DNA from: VXLM01 sp965242665
GTDB lineage: Bacteria > Chloroflexota > Dehalococcoidia > Lucifugimonadales > VXLM01
Assembly (NCBI GenBank): GCA_965242665.1
Contig: OZ251484.1
Coordinates: forward strand, 186,001-250,000
DNA length: 64,000 nucleotides
Direction: 5' to 3'
In this document: piece by piece, positions 42,301 through 51,403 of the stretch
Numbering within the stretch: the first letter of the stretch is position 1
How the letters are laid out: every line of letters begins with the position of its first letter
Position numbers and translations under genes: made by a program
Notes under the pieces: model-generated
Told to the model about the DNA's origin: nothing
The model's input: only the letters and a program-made list of their open reading frames with translations
Database searches by the model: none

Positions 42301-45300
42301 TGGGTCTATCCCCGCGTGTGCGGGGGAACCTTGCGCTTGCGCTTGAAGTATCAAGGGGGACGGGGTCTATCCCCGCGTGTGCGGGGGAACCGCGCTCACA
42401 CGCCTCCACGCGGCGTCACGGTCGGGTCTATCCCCGCGTGTGCGGGGGAACCTCGATGGAGTAGTTGCACCGCAGTACAATCTGAGGTCTATCCCCGCGT
42501 GTGCGGGGGAACCGCCCCTACCTTTGACTGACGACAGGACTATCGGGGTCTATCCCCGCGTGTGCGGGGGAACCGAGGGCCGAGCCCAATCTTGTGGCAC
42601 CGGGGCCGGTCTATCCCCGCGTGTGCGGGGGAACCGACGTCGGCAGGGTGCTTGGGGACGGGTCAAACGGTCTATCCCCGCGTGTGCGGGGGAACCACGA
42701 AGCAGTTGGGGGTAGTGACTGGCTACAACGGTCTATCCCCGCGTGTGCGGGGGAACCCGACCAACGCCGCCTCCAACAAAACACGCTCCGGGTCTATCCC
42801 CGCGTGTGCGGGGGAACCAGTGGAGTGGCAGAGCCGTCAGACGGGTATCAGGGTCTATCCCCGCGTGTGCGGGGGAACCAGAGAACCCCCCCGATCCGTC
42901 GGGGGGGTTCAGGGTCTATCCCCGCGTGTGCGGGGGAACCTTGGTCGCGAGCATCCGATGGCAGCTAGCTGGCGGTCTATCCCCGCGTGTGCGGGGGAAC
43001 CATTCCGCGCCGCGCTCGCGTGCGGTGGCAATCCGGTCTATCCCCGCGTGTGCGGGGGAACCTGAACATTGGCATACTAGGCATTGTCGTCCTCCGGTCT
43101 ATCCCCGCGTGTGCGGGGGAACCGACACGTGGCGCAAGTGGAGCACGTCGTACTACGGTCTATCCCCGCGTGTGCGGGGGAACCTGCGATCCAGATATCA
43201 GAGACAGTCTTTATACCGGTCTATCCCCGCGTGTGCGGGGGAACCTACTCCTGCGCCTTTCAGATTCGCAGCGTTACCGGTCTATCCCCGCGTGTGCGGG
43301 GGAACCAGCAATGATGGATGAGATGGCCAGAATAGGGGGGGTCTATCCCCGCGTGTGCGGGGGAACCCTGTCATCTATCCTGGTAAGGATGGGAACTGGG
43401 GGTCTATCCCCGCGTGTGCGGGGGAACCTCCAGCTCCAGTATGATGAGCCCCCCGAGTGCCGGTCTATCCCCGCGTGTGCGGGGGAACCGCCTATGCCAT
43501 CTCGATCTGGCTACCCAGCGCAGGTCTATCCCCGCGTGTGCGGGGGAACCCAGCAAATCCGTGCGATGCTGATACGCGAGGGAGGTCTATCCCCGCGTGT
43601 GCGGGGGAACCCTCCAAAGACGTACGATATGATGCAAGAGGCATGGTCTATCCCCGCGTGTGCGGGGGAACCCTAGAGTTCTACGAGGCCAGAGAGGGAA
43701 GGTTGGGTCTATCCCCGCGTGTGCGGGGGAACCTAGTTCGTCCGCCCCTTCGCAGTATCTCCCAACGGTCTATCCCCGCGTGTGCGGGGGAACCTGCATC
43801 GATACCGAAAGGGATGGGGATGTATGCGGTCTATCCCCGCGTGTGCGGGGGAACCTAGCGCGTAGTCCTCTACCAAGCGAGTACTCACGGTCTATCCCCG
43901 CGTGTGCGGGGGAACCATCTCTTTGTTGGCGCTGTCTCTGGTCTCACGCGGTCTATCCCCGCGTGTGCGGGGGAACCACCTCCGTCGTTGCCGTGATCCC
44001 CCTGATCGCCGGTCTATCCCCGCGTGTGCGGGGGAACCGGACGTGACGCAGCTGTCGCAATCGCTGTTCAAGGTCTATCCCCGCGTGTGCGGGGGAACCA
44101 TGTCGGCCAGGGTAGCAGTAGCGCCCACCTCGGGTCTATCCCCGCGTGTGCGGGGGAACCAACGTCGGCACTGCGCTGCCGCGCGCATAGAACGGTCTAT
44201 CCCCGCGTGTGCGGGGGAACCTGGAGCGGAAGAGCGCGCGTTCACAAGCGGCGAGGTCTATCCCCGCGTGTGCGGGGGAACCCTTGGACACGGAAAGATG
44301 GCCGGAGGCATATGCGGTCTATCCCCGCGTGTGCGGGGGAACCCGTGGTATCGAGTCTTGGGTAGACTGGATGGACGGTCTATCCCCGCGTGTGCGGGGG
44401 AACCTAAGACATGAGTGTCCCGTCTTGGGTCATGCGCGGTCTATCCCCGCGTGTGCGGGGGAACCGCCCATCTTGCCGGAGAGATTGGCAGTCCGTCGGG
44501 TCTATCCCCGCGTGTGCGGGGGAACCGGATAAACCCCGATAAACTCCCTATAATCTGGGGGTCTATCCCCGCGTGTGCGGGGGAACCCGCTGTGCGGGGG
44601 TAGCAGAACCGCCCTCCGCGGGTCTATCCCCGCGTGTGCGGGGGAACCGCGGACCCGATGCGGCCGGATGTCTTCCGTGGAGGTCTATCCCCGCGTGTGC
44701 GGGGGAACCCGTGGAGTTCTTTCGCAGTGGTCGCGCACTCGGGGTCTATCCCCGCGTGTGCGGGGGAACCCAGGCTCGGTTCGCAGGCGAGGCATCTGCA
44801 CCCGGTCTATCCCCGCGTGTGCGGGGGAACCTCTCAGCTGGACACACTACAGCCCAATCCGCAGGGTCTATCCCCGCGTGTGCGGGGGAACCCTGCAAAG
44901 CCAGACATATTGACGGCGACGCGCGGGTCTATCCCCGCGTGTGCGGGGGAACCCGCCATGCAGGAGTACGATGTGGATCGGAAGTTGGTCTATCCCCGCG
45001 TGTGCGGGGGAACCAATATCGATAGCGAGGTCGGTATCCCCGCACAGGGTCTATCCCCGCGTGTGCGGGGGAACCGACAGGCGCTTGCGCTGCCGCCGAC
45101 GCGATTGAGGTCTATCCCCGCGTGTGCGGGGGAACCAGGCTCAGTGTACTCCTTGTACGAATAGTACACGGTCTATCCCCGCGTGTGCGGGGGAACCCAC
45201 CCTCTAATGAACCCGTGACCATCACCAGAAGGTCTATCCCCGCGTGTGCGGGGGAACCTCCTTCATGGCTAACCTCCTTTCGTAATGATACGGTCTATCC

Positions 45301-46173
45301 CCGCGTGTGCGGGGGAACCCGGCAGCATTCGCGGATCGTATGTCCTCGTGTAGGTCTATCCCCGCGTGTGCGGGGGAACCTGCCTGCGCTGCCCCGCCCT
45401 GATCTATCAGCCGGGTCTATCCCCGCGTGTGCGGGGGAACCGTACTGGTCAGCGACGATGGAAGAACGCTGGGCGGTCTATCCCCGCGTGTGCGGGGGAA
45501 CCTCCCCAGAACCCCCTGACGACGACCTCATCATCGGTCTATCCCCGCGTGTGCGGGGGAACCTGGACTCATGGGCTCGTCGGCTTGGTATGCCAGGGTC
45601 TATCCCCGCGTGTGCGGGGGAACCCATCCTCACTATCAGCAATGCACTGCAGGACGAGGTCTATCCCCGCGTGTGCGGGGGAACCCCCCGCAGCGATAGC
45701 GTTGTTTCCCCCGCCGTGGGTCTATCCCCGCGTGTGCGGGGGAACCGCGAGCCGTTCTTTGGGTATGGGGGAGTACTGCGGTCTATCCCCGCGTGTGCGG
45801 GGGAACCTCTTTTTTTTTCTCTTTCAGGAAGCCCCCCCTGGGTCTATCCCCGCGTGTGCGGGGGAACCTCCCCAGAACAGCTCCGTGAGGGATGGGCCAA
45901 CGGTCTATCCCCGCGTGTGCGGGGGAACCCCCCGGGTCGTGGCGAATCCTGTAGTAGGTAGGGGTCTATCCCCGCGTGTGCGGGGGAACCTTGGCGATCT
46001 CTGCCGTCCTATCCGTGCTTCCGGGTCTATCCCCGCGTGTGCGGGGGAACCGCAGCTGCGCTGCGAATCGTCGACAAAATCTCCGGTCTATCCCCGCGTG
46101 TGCGGGGGAACCGTACATCGCCTGCAACTGCGAGGAGGGCGACCCGGTCTATCCCCGCGTGTGCGGGGGAACC
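39314..46173 (-). CRISPR. Type I-E CRISPR array 2, about 113 repeats / 112 spacers
   Basis: The same 28-base repeat as array 1, with period 61; the start-to-start distance from first to last repeat is exactly 112 x 61. Repeats are nearly all identical; the one at about 41083 has CC for GG at its first positions. In crRNA sense the array reads on the minus strand, so the newest spacers are at the right end, next to cas2. The spacer GCGCTCACACGCCTCC... occurs at 42148, at 42392 and also in array 1 at 32157. The spacer at 42889 is self-complementary (GAACCCCCC...GGGGGGTTC), and one at 45809 contains a run of nine T. This is among the longest type I-E arrays I would expect to see in one genome. 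Confidence 0.99.
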
Positions 46174-46223
46174 CCTTGGCGATTGGATGAAATGAACGGC
46201 CTTCATTCGCCAAGGGAATACTA
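46174..46223 (-). promoter_or_regulatory. Very short CRISPR leader containing a nested palindrome
   Basis: Only 50 bases separate the last repeat from the cas2 stop. They hold CCTTGGCGA (46174-46182) and TCGCCAAGG (46207-46215) as a perfect inverted pair, with a smaller inner pair (ATGAA/TTCAT). There is no AT-rich promoter, so the array is probably transcribed with the cas operon. The palindrome may guide spacer integration or pause transcription. Confidence 0.5.
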
Positions 46224-46511
46224 TTAGTCGTACTTTACCAAGTATACGCCGTCGGCGTCAACTATGTGCTTGGGAGGTTCGCCAAGCGTTCGTATCTGTT
46301 GTTCGCCTCCCGCCTCGGGGTCTCTCCAGGTCATTACGATTGCGCCCTTCCCTAGGTCGTGATGCCACCGCGCTAGCACATCCCAGATCCTTTCCCGTAT
46401 TCCGCCTGTCATTTGGGGAGACGTGTATACGCCGGGAGCTATTTCCAACATTGCGGACGCGAGGAATCCGCGGTAACGCGCCTCTACGTTCACTGTGACG
46501 ACTACCGTCAT
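46224..46511 (-). CDS. cas2: Type I-E CRISPR-associated endoribonuclease-like Cas2e
   Basis: Cas2 forms the dimer at the core of the Cas1-Cas2 spacer integrase. This 95-residue protein is of the I-E kind: MTVVVTVNVEARYRGFLASAM, then the conserved ERIWDVLARWHHDLGKGAIVM and a C-terminal PPKHIVDADGVYLVKYD. The start (ATG 46511) follows GGAGG. It ends 50 bases before the array, and 102 bases separate it from cas1 upstream. No DnaQ domain is fused here, unlike some I-E Cas2 proteins; a separate DnaQ-like gene lies at 55927. Confidence 0.95.
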   Translation of the reverse strand: MTVVVTVNVEARYRGFLASAMLEIAPGVYTSPQMTGGIRERIWDVLARWHHDLGKGAIVMTWRDPEAGGEQQIRTLGEPPKHIVDADGVYLVKYD

Positions 46512-46613
46512 ACCGCACCTCCGCGGGAAGTCCTGCCATTCATCTGGCCGTCTCCGTCCGAATGACGAGGGTATTTGAATGCGCCGGGTTCTCTGGCCGA
46601 TCTACTCCGCAGG

Positions 46614-47537
46614 TCATTGGCTAGCGTCCGATGGCGATATGCAGGTTTCGTCGATGGGAGGGACATCTTGGAACAATACTTTGATTCGGTCGATCATCTT
46701 GGAGATGACTCGCTCGGTCCGAAGCAGTTCTCCTGTGGTTCGTCTGGTGTGTCTTTCGATGTCTAGCGTTGGGTTTTCCATGACGTCTCGGGCGGACTTG
46801 AAGGCGGCGGGCAGGAGGATGGAGTCGCGGAACAGGTCGGCGATGTCCAGTGGGAAGGCTTCTCCGCTGTGTTCGTGAATGAAGCCCAGCTGGGGAATCG
46901 CGCCCAGGGAGATTACGGCGATCGCTGCGGCGGAAGTTACCGCTACGGAGGCATGGTTGATGGCTTGATTTGGGATGTCGGCGGCGAGTGGGTTGGCTCG
47001 GTCGTAGCGGCGGCCGCGCCAGGCGATGCCATACCGCTGGGCGAGGTTTTGATAGGTGCGCTTCATTCGCGCGCCTTCGATTCCGCGCAGGGCGTCGATG
47101 TCACGATGGGGGAGTACTTCGCCGAGTCGCAGGGCGTACATCTTGCGGGCGATGATGATGCGGCTGCCGTCGGGGTCGCTCCATGCGCGCATTTGACGGC
47201 GGGCGATGTCGGACGTGTCGGGCATCAACGGAGGGGCTGTGTAGCATCGGACGCCGTCTTCACCGACTGCGACGAGTCCGGTGCCGTGGCGCGCCATCAA
47301 GCGGAGGGCGTCATGGCTGACGGTGGAGCCGGGACCTAGTAGGATCATGGAGATCGATTGGAATGGGATGCCGTACTCTCCGGCGTCGAGGGGACTTCCC
47401 GAGTCGGGTCCGTCTTGTCGTTCGAAGCGGAGCGTGCCGTCTCGAACGGTCAAGGCGCCTCGACTCAACCACAGGAGTCCCTGGCGGTCGGCGTGCGGAA
47501 TCCTCGCAGTTTCCAGCCCTAGCCTGCCCTTCATCAT
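46614..47537 (-). CDS. cas1: Type I-E CRISPR integrase Cas1e
   Basis: Cas1 catalyses insertion of prespacers at the leader-proximal repeat. The 307-residue chain has the I-E start GRLGLETARIPHADRQGLLW, the Glu metal ligand in the GIEGARMKRTYQ segment, and the His and Asp ligands in GFIHEHSGEAFPLDIADLFR. The stretch NQAINHASVAVTSAAAIAVI is the all-helical active-site wall. All three catalytic residues are present, so acquisition should be active in agreement with the size of the arrays. It lies between cas6e and cas2 on the same strand; 106 bases separate it from cas6e. Confidence 0.97.
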   Translation of the reverse strand: MMKGRLGLETARIPHADRQGLLWLSRGALTVRDGTLRFERQDGPDSGSPLDAGEYGIPFQSISMILLGPGSTVSHDALRLMARHGTGLVAVGEDGVRCYTAPPLMPDTSDIARRQMRAWSDPDGSRIIIARKMYALRLGEVLPHRDIDALRGIEGARMKRTYQNLAQRYGIAWRGRRYDRANPLAADIPNQAINHASVAVTSAAAIAVISLGAIPQLGFIHEHSGEAFPLDIADLFRDSILLPAAFKSARDVMENPTLDIERHTRRTTGELLRTERVISKMIDRIKVLFQDVPPIDETCISPSDASQ

Positions 47538-47643
47538 CTTGGCCTACCTCCTCGATCCATCTCTGCGCGCGCTCCTACCCAACACGCGCAGAGATAGTCG
47601 ACCCGGCTTGGATATTTTGCTGTTAAGGTGCGGCGGTCGGATC

Positions 47644-48447
47644 TCATGGAAGATGAGCAGTTCGAGCGGGGCGCAGGAGAAGCATCCCGTATCCATAGGC
47701 GCGGTGGCGGCCTACTCCGTGCGCGATGAGGTCGGCGAACTGGCGGGGTTCGGTCACCGTAACAGCGCCTTGCATCACCGCATCCGGCCCTTCGGAGGCG
47801 TGTGCGCGCAATTTTCGCACTACCCGAACGCGCTGGAACGATCTGAGTACTGCGTCCTCCAAATGCGCGCCGCGGCCAGACAGCCTTTCGGACAACCAAT
47901 CGCGGTACACCTCTTCCCTCTTTCGCATAGAGTCTCCAGGTCGAGATGTCGTTTCGGAATGAGGATCCGCTTGGCGCTGGAATAATGCGTCTTGTTCTAT
48001 GCCCGCCCTTTCGGAGCCGCGAGACCTCCGAACGACTGGGCGGATGAGAACCTCGAATCCAAGGCGCTGTCCAGTCTGCCAGGAAGTTGGCATGGCCTTG
48101 CTGGCGATACTGGAGGCGGGGAGGATTTGCGATTGCAGGGGGCAGGCGAATGTCTGGGCGGCGGTGCGGAGTTCGTCGGCGTCGAATGCGGCATACCCAT
48201 AGAACGTGCCGGGGCGTCGGTCGCGGTCGCGGGGTATGATTATCCTGAACGGCTTCGGGGCGGCGGCGCCAAAGCTCTCGGTTAGGAGGCAGTGCATGGC
48301 GAAGCCTGGGTCGAATGCGTTTCGGCTGACCATGCCTCTGGATCCGGCCCATCGAAAGAATGCGCGGGTGTCTATGTCCGCGCGGATCATATGGGTGACT
48401 TTGCCGCCCGCGATGGGAGCGCGCGAGGCAAGCGCTGGGGTGGTCAT
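47644..48447 (-). CDS. cas6e: Type I-E crRNA-processing endoribonuclease Cas6e
   Basis: Cas6e cuts the precursor RNA at the base of each repeat hairpin and stays bound to the crRNA 3' end in Cascade. I start at ATG 48447, which overlaps the cas5e stop in ATGA; upstream Met codons in the longer frame lie inside cas5e. The 267-residue protein has the double RRM-like form, with an early active-site region (LASRAPIAGGKVTHMIRADI) and the C-terminal Gly-rich loop GVGRHRAYGYGMLLLRP that contacts the hairpin. Family text also includes GFAMHCLLTESFG. Confidence 0.95.
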   Translation of the reverse strand: MTTPALASRAPIAGGKVTHMIRADIDTRAFFRWAGSRGMVSRNAFDPGFAMHCLLTESFGAAAPKPFRIIIPRDRDRRPGTFYGYAAFDADELRTAAQTFACPLQSQILPASSIASKAMPTSWQTGQRLGFEVLIRPVVRRSRGSERAGIEQDALFQRQADPHSETTSRPGDSMRKREEVYRDWLSERLSGRGAHLEDAVLRSFQRVRVVRKLRAHASEGPDAVMQGAVTVTEPRQFADLIAHGVGRHRAYGYGMLLLRPARTAHLP

Positions 48448-49259
48448 GGCTGTTCCTCCTCTCGCTCCTGGGCGTCTTTCGGTGCAGGGAAACACTTTCT
48501 TGGGCGCGTCCCCTCGAAGACGAGCCGCCCGCCACCGTGAAGTCCGGAGACCCAGTTGCGCTCGTCGGTGAGCGTGTAGGAATGATCTTCACGGACGCCC
48601 TCTGCGCCTTCGCGGTCGGGCCACAGAAGCCGTACAGGAGGTTTCGGCTCGGTATCGTCTGTCTCGATTTCGATGGGTCGGTTCAACAGGGCGCGCAAGG
48701 CGGTGTCGCCTTCGACAATATCTTCGTCTTTGTCCCCGACAAGCGGCGTGGAAGGGATGCACGGCTTTCGTCCGATGAACAGGGGCCGCGCAGGTTCTCG
48801 CAGCGCCGATGCCAAGGTGTCCAGCGTCGGAGAGTCGCCGTCAGGGTCGAGGCGCAGGGCAACGGTGACCCGCATATCCGCGAAATAATCCCGGTAGCGC
48901 AGATGCGTCAATGCCTTACGCCCCTCCGATCCCTCACGTTTATATGTAGGACTCTTTTCACGTCCCTCCGGTTCGCCTCTTGTCGTCCAGCCTTTCTCGT
49001 CCTCATACAACCGAGCGGTCTGGTAGTCCTGCATTCGCACGCCGCCGGCCGGCTCTCTGTCTATGCGGGCAGCGAACACCAGGCGGTCTTGCAACTGCTG
49101 ATGTTGCTCACGATCGACTCTGCGCCAGCCGAGCGCGTTGGCGAAGAGTCCGGTGAGCATGGATGCGGAGGGAAACCAGCGAATGAAGCCGTAGTTGTCT
49201 ATCGTCTCGCCGCCGAACGCCATCAGGGGCGATTCGAGATTTAGGATGAGGTGTTTCAT
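48444..49259 (-). CDS. cas5e: Type I-E Cascade subunit Cas5e
   Basis: Cas5e caps the 5' handle of the crRNA in Cascade. The 271-residue protein begins MKHLILNLESPLMAFGGETI, the classic Cas5 start with Gly-rich turn, followed by GFIRWFPSASMLTGLFANAL and MQDYQTARLYEDEKGW. ALRLDPDG and PLFIGRKPCIPSTPLV are the conserved RAMP end, and HGGGRLVFEGTRPRKCF is near the C-terminus. It starts three bases after the cas7e stop and overlaps cas6e by four bases. There is no extra nuclease domain in this subunit. Confidence 0.95.
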   Translation of the reverse strand: MKHLILNLESPLMAFGGETIDNYGFIRWFPSASMLTGLFANALGWRRVDREQHQQLQDRLVFAARIDREPAGGVRMQDYQTARLYEDEKGWTTRGEPEGREKSPTYKREGSEGRKALTHLRYRDYFADMRVTVALRLDPDGDSPTLDTLASALREPARPLFIGRKPCIPSTPLVGDKDEDIVEGDTALRALLNRPIEIETDDTEPKPPVRLLWPDREGAEGVREDHSYTLTDERNWVSGLHGGGRLVFEGTRPRKCFPAPKDAQEREEEQP

Positions 49260-49262
49260 TTC

Positions 49263-50423
49263 TCAACCCGCCTCGCCGGTGCGGACTGCGTCCGACGCCC
49301 AGGACGCCAGGTCGTCGAGGGCAAGACTATCCGCGTTCGGCATCTCGCAGGGGTCGACGGACATCACGCGGCGGGACTCGCGCGCGCCGTATGCGCCGTC
49401 CAGCTTGGACATGTGGCAGGACATCGCTTCCACAGCGTCCGACACTTGCGCGTCCACCGGGCTCCGGAAGGCGTTTGCAAGGCTGCGGGGCTGGCGCGAT
49501 CCAGCCTCGATCAGCATCAGGTCGGCACAGGCATAGGGCGCGGTCGAGCCGCGCTTCGCGCCCGGGGAGACGGTGGCGATGAGGTGAACGAGATGTTCTA
49601 CTACCTTGCCTGCCAACGTCCTGTCCGCGCCGTCCCATTCGGAAGCGGGGCAGCCTTCCAGATTGGAGACCAAGCCAGGCACGTCTACGACGACGTAGCC
49701 GTAGAAGAGTCCGGCGGTCAACTCTACGTCGCCGAGGTGGGCCGCGCCCGGTCCTTCTTCTGAATTTGGAAGGTCTTCTACCGCCGCGAAGTAGTCCATC
49801 TCGTTCTCCTGTCGATGCACAGTGAACGCGTGTGCGACGTATACGGCGGCTTCAATGTTGGCTGAAGGGTCGGACGTTATCATCCGACCGAACAGTGCGC
49901 TGATCAGCCCTGCAGGCAACTTGGTCGCACTCCTCATGGCACGCATATTGTTCCCTTCGCCGCGTCGTGTGTGAAAGACGTCCTCAGCAGCTTTCTTTGC
50001 GGCCTCGGCGTCATTCGGGTGCTCTCCACAGATGTCCGCAGCCCTCTTTCGTAGGTACTCTACTTCAGGCCAGCCGAGAAGCAACGGCTGAGTGCCGCTC
50101 TCACTGTAGATCTTCTCTTGAAAGACCCCCTCCACTTTCTGCAACACTTCTTCGCTAGCTGTGGAAGAGTTGCGCAACTCTTCCATCACGCCGCGAGAAA
50201 CAGCATTGCGAGAACGAATGGCGTCAGTGAATCCATCTATCCCGCTCAGGGAGAACTCGTCCTCCGCCATCCGCCAGTGTCGCTTGAGACACTGCGAGGA
50301 GATGCGCGTTCGGACACTATCTCCAAACGGCATCCGCTTGGCCAGGCCGCTGTCGTCGCGGTTCAGGAGGGCGGCCGGGTATGAGTGCAGTGTGTGTATC
50401 TGTAGGAATCTGGGTATGGTCAT
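49263..50423 (-). CDS. cas7e: Type I-E Cascade backbone subunit Cas7e
   Basis: Cas7e polymerises along the crRNA to form the Cascade backbone. I start at ATG 50423 (MTIPRFLQIHTLHSYPAALL), preceded by GGAGG; a longer frame to 50597 would overlap cas11e. The 386-residue protein shows the family text LLNRDDSGLAKRMPFGDSVR and RISSQCLKRHWR (crRNA contact), MRSATKLPAGLISALFGRMI, DVELTAGLFYGYVVVDVPGL, and AKRGSTAPYACADLMLIEAG. Length is normal for I-E Cas7. It lies 23 bases downstream of cas11e and three bases before cas5e. Confidence 0.95.
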   Translation of the reverse strand: MTIPRFLQIHTLHSYPAALLNRDDSGLAKRMPFGDSVRTRISSQCLKRHWRMAEDEFSLSGIDGFTDAIRSRNAVSRGVMEELRNSSTASEEVLQKVEGVFQEKIYSESGTQPLLLGWPEVEYLRKRAADICGEHPNDAEAAKKAAEDVFHTRRGEGNNMRAMRSATKLPAGLISALFGRMITSDPSANIEAAVYVAHAFTVHRQENEMDYFAAVEDLPNSEEGPGAAHLGDVELTAGLFYGYVVVDVPGLVSNLEGCPASEWDGADRTLAGKVVEHLVHLIATVSPGAKRGSTAPYACADLMLIEAGSRQPRSLANAFRSPVDAQVSDAVEAMSCHMSKLDGAYGARESRRVMSVDPCEMPNADSLALDDLASWASDAVRTGEAG

Positions 50424-50446
50424 TTTGTGCCTCCTTCGCACTGAAT

Positions 50447-51400
50447 TCAGTTGTCGCGGTCTTCGGCAGACGGCGTGCTGCGGTGTTCTGCACGGTAGTA
50501 TGCTGTAGCTATCGCAACCCGCGCGTTGTTGGTTCGTTCTTCGTCGCATCCCTCGTTCAATATGAACCATGCCATTTCGCGCCAATTGAACGAGCACCTC
50601 TCCGAGGCCAACATGCGGAACAGCCGAGCAAGTAGAGTGTACAGAGTAGAGCCTTCCGCAGATAGCAGAGTCGCAAGCCTATCCTCGCTATAGAACGGCG
50701 TGCGCTTACCTCCACCTTCGTACAGAACCCGTCCCACTTTGCGTTTCGGGTTGTGCGCGAGTCCAGCGCCATGAGCCATGATCGCTATGCCCTGTACGAT
50801 GAGCCCCCATTTCCGCAAGTCTGGATTCCTGGGGATCCCATCCCTCGCCATCAGACGCCAGAAAGCTGCCGCGTCGGGCCTGTTGGGGTCCATGCGGCGG
50901 AGTCTGGATCTGTCGCCGGTCTCGAATTCCTTGCTCTCGATGGTCTCGGCGATTCCCTTGATTACCGTCCCGAAATTCCGTGGTATCTGACTCGTCACAG
51001 TACTTCCGGAGCGTAGCGTCGACGATTGGCCGGAGACATTGACACCGTTTGGACCGTCTCGGAGAACTCGGTCAATCTCCTCCCAATCTTCTGGATACCA
51101 CTCAAATACCCGGAAATGCTGCCCCAGTGCTGACAACCATTCCTTCTGCTCCAGAGTTGGTGAGTATTCCCGGCTCTTCTTCAACTCTGCCGCTACCAAC
51201 TCGGAGCGCCCGGTCTCCGCATCCATCCGGTACATGACCAGGTCTGGGAATCCTCTCCCGCGAACTATCTCCTTGCTGTACCAGTCACGTAGATGGAAGG
51301 TCTGCCATCCGTGCCTATGAGCCTCTTCGATTACATCTTCCGAAAAATGGCGTTCCAACCGATAGCCCGTGCGTCGTTCGTCCACTTGTTTGCTTGGCAC
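50447..51400 (-). CDS. cas11: VRR-NUC-like nuclease fused to Cascade small subunit Cas11e (Cse2)
   Basis: A 317-residue two-domain protein, against about 160-200 for ordinary Cse2. Residues 1-115 read as a VRR-NUC/PD-(D/E)xK nuclease: HGWQTFHLRDWYSKEI, GFPDLVMYR with Asp53, LVAAELKKSREYSPTLEQKE with Glu72, Lys74 and Gln85, and FRVFEWYPEDWEEIDRVL as the closing strand-helix. Residues about 140-317 are Cse2: GDRSRLRRMDPNRPDAAAFW and AWFILNEGCDEERTNNARVA. The two parts are one open frame with no internal stop. It starts at GTG 51400, eight bases after GAGGAGG and three bases beyond the cas8e stop (TGA-CTA-GTG), so it is translated with cas8e. Cse2 lies along the displaced DNA strand in Cascade; a nuclease there could cut the R-loop. 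I know of HNH fusions to other Cascade subunits but not of this one. Confidence 0.88.
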   Translation of the reverse strand: MPSKQVDERRTGYRLERHFSEDVIEEAHRHGWQTFHLRDWYSKEIVRGRGFPDLVMYRMDAETGRSELVAAELKKSREYSPTLEQKEWLSALGQHFRVFEWYPEDWEEIDRVLRDGPNGVNVSGQSSTLRSGSTVTSQIPRNFGTVIKGIAETIESKEFETGDRSRLRRMDPNRPDAAAFWRLMARDGIPRNPDLRKWGLIVQGIAIMAHGAGLAHNPKRKVGRVLYEGGGKRTPFYSEDRLATLLSAEGSTLYTLLARLFRMLASERCSFNWREMAWFILNEGCDEERTNNARVAIATAYYRAEHRSTPSAEDRDN

Positions 51401-51403
51401 TAG

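Noticed and set aside
39262..46227. Similar open frames across array 2, up to 279 codons
   Set aside because: Same artefact of repeat periodicity; no ribosome sites and changing spacers.
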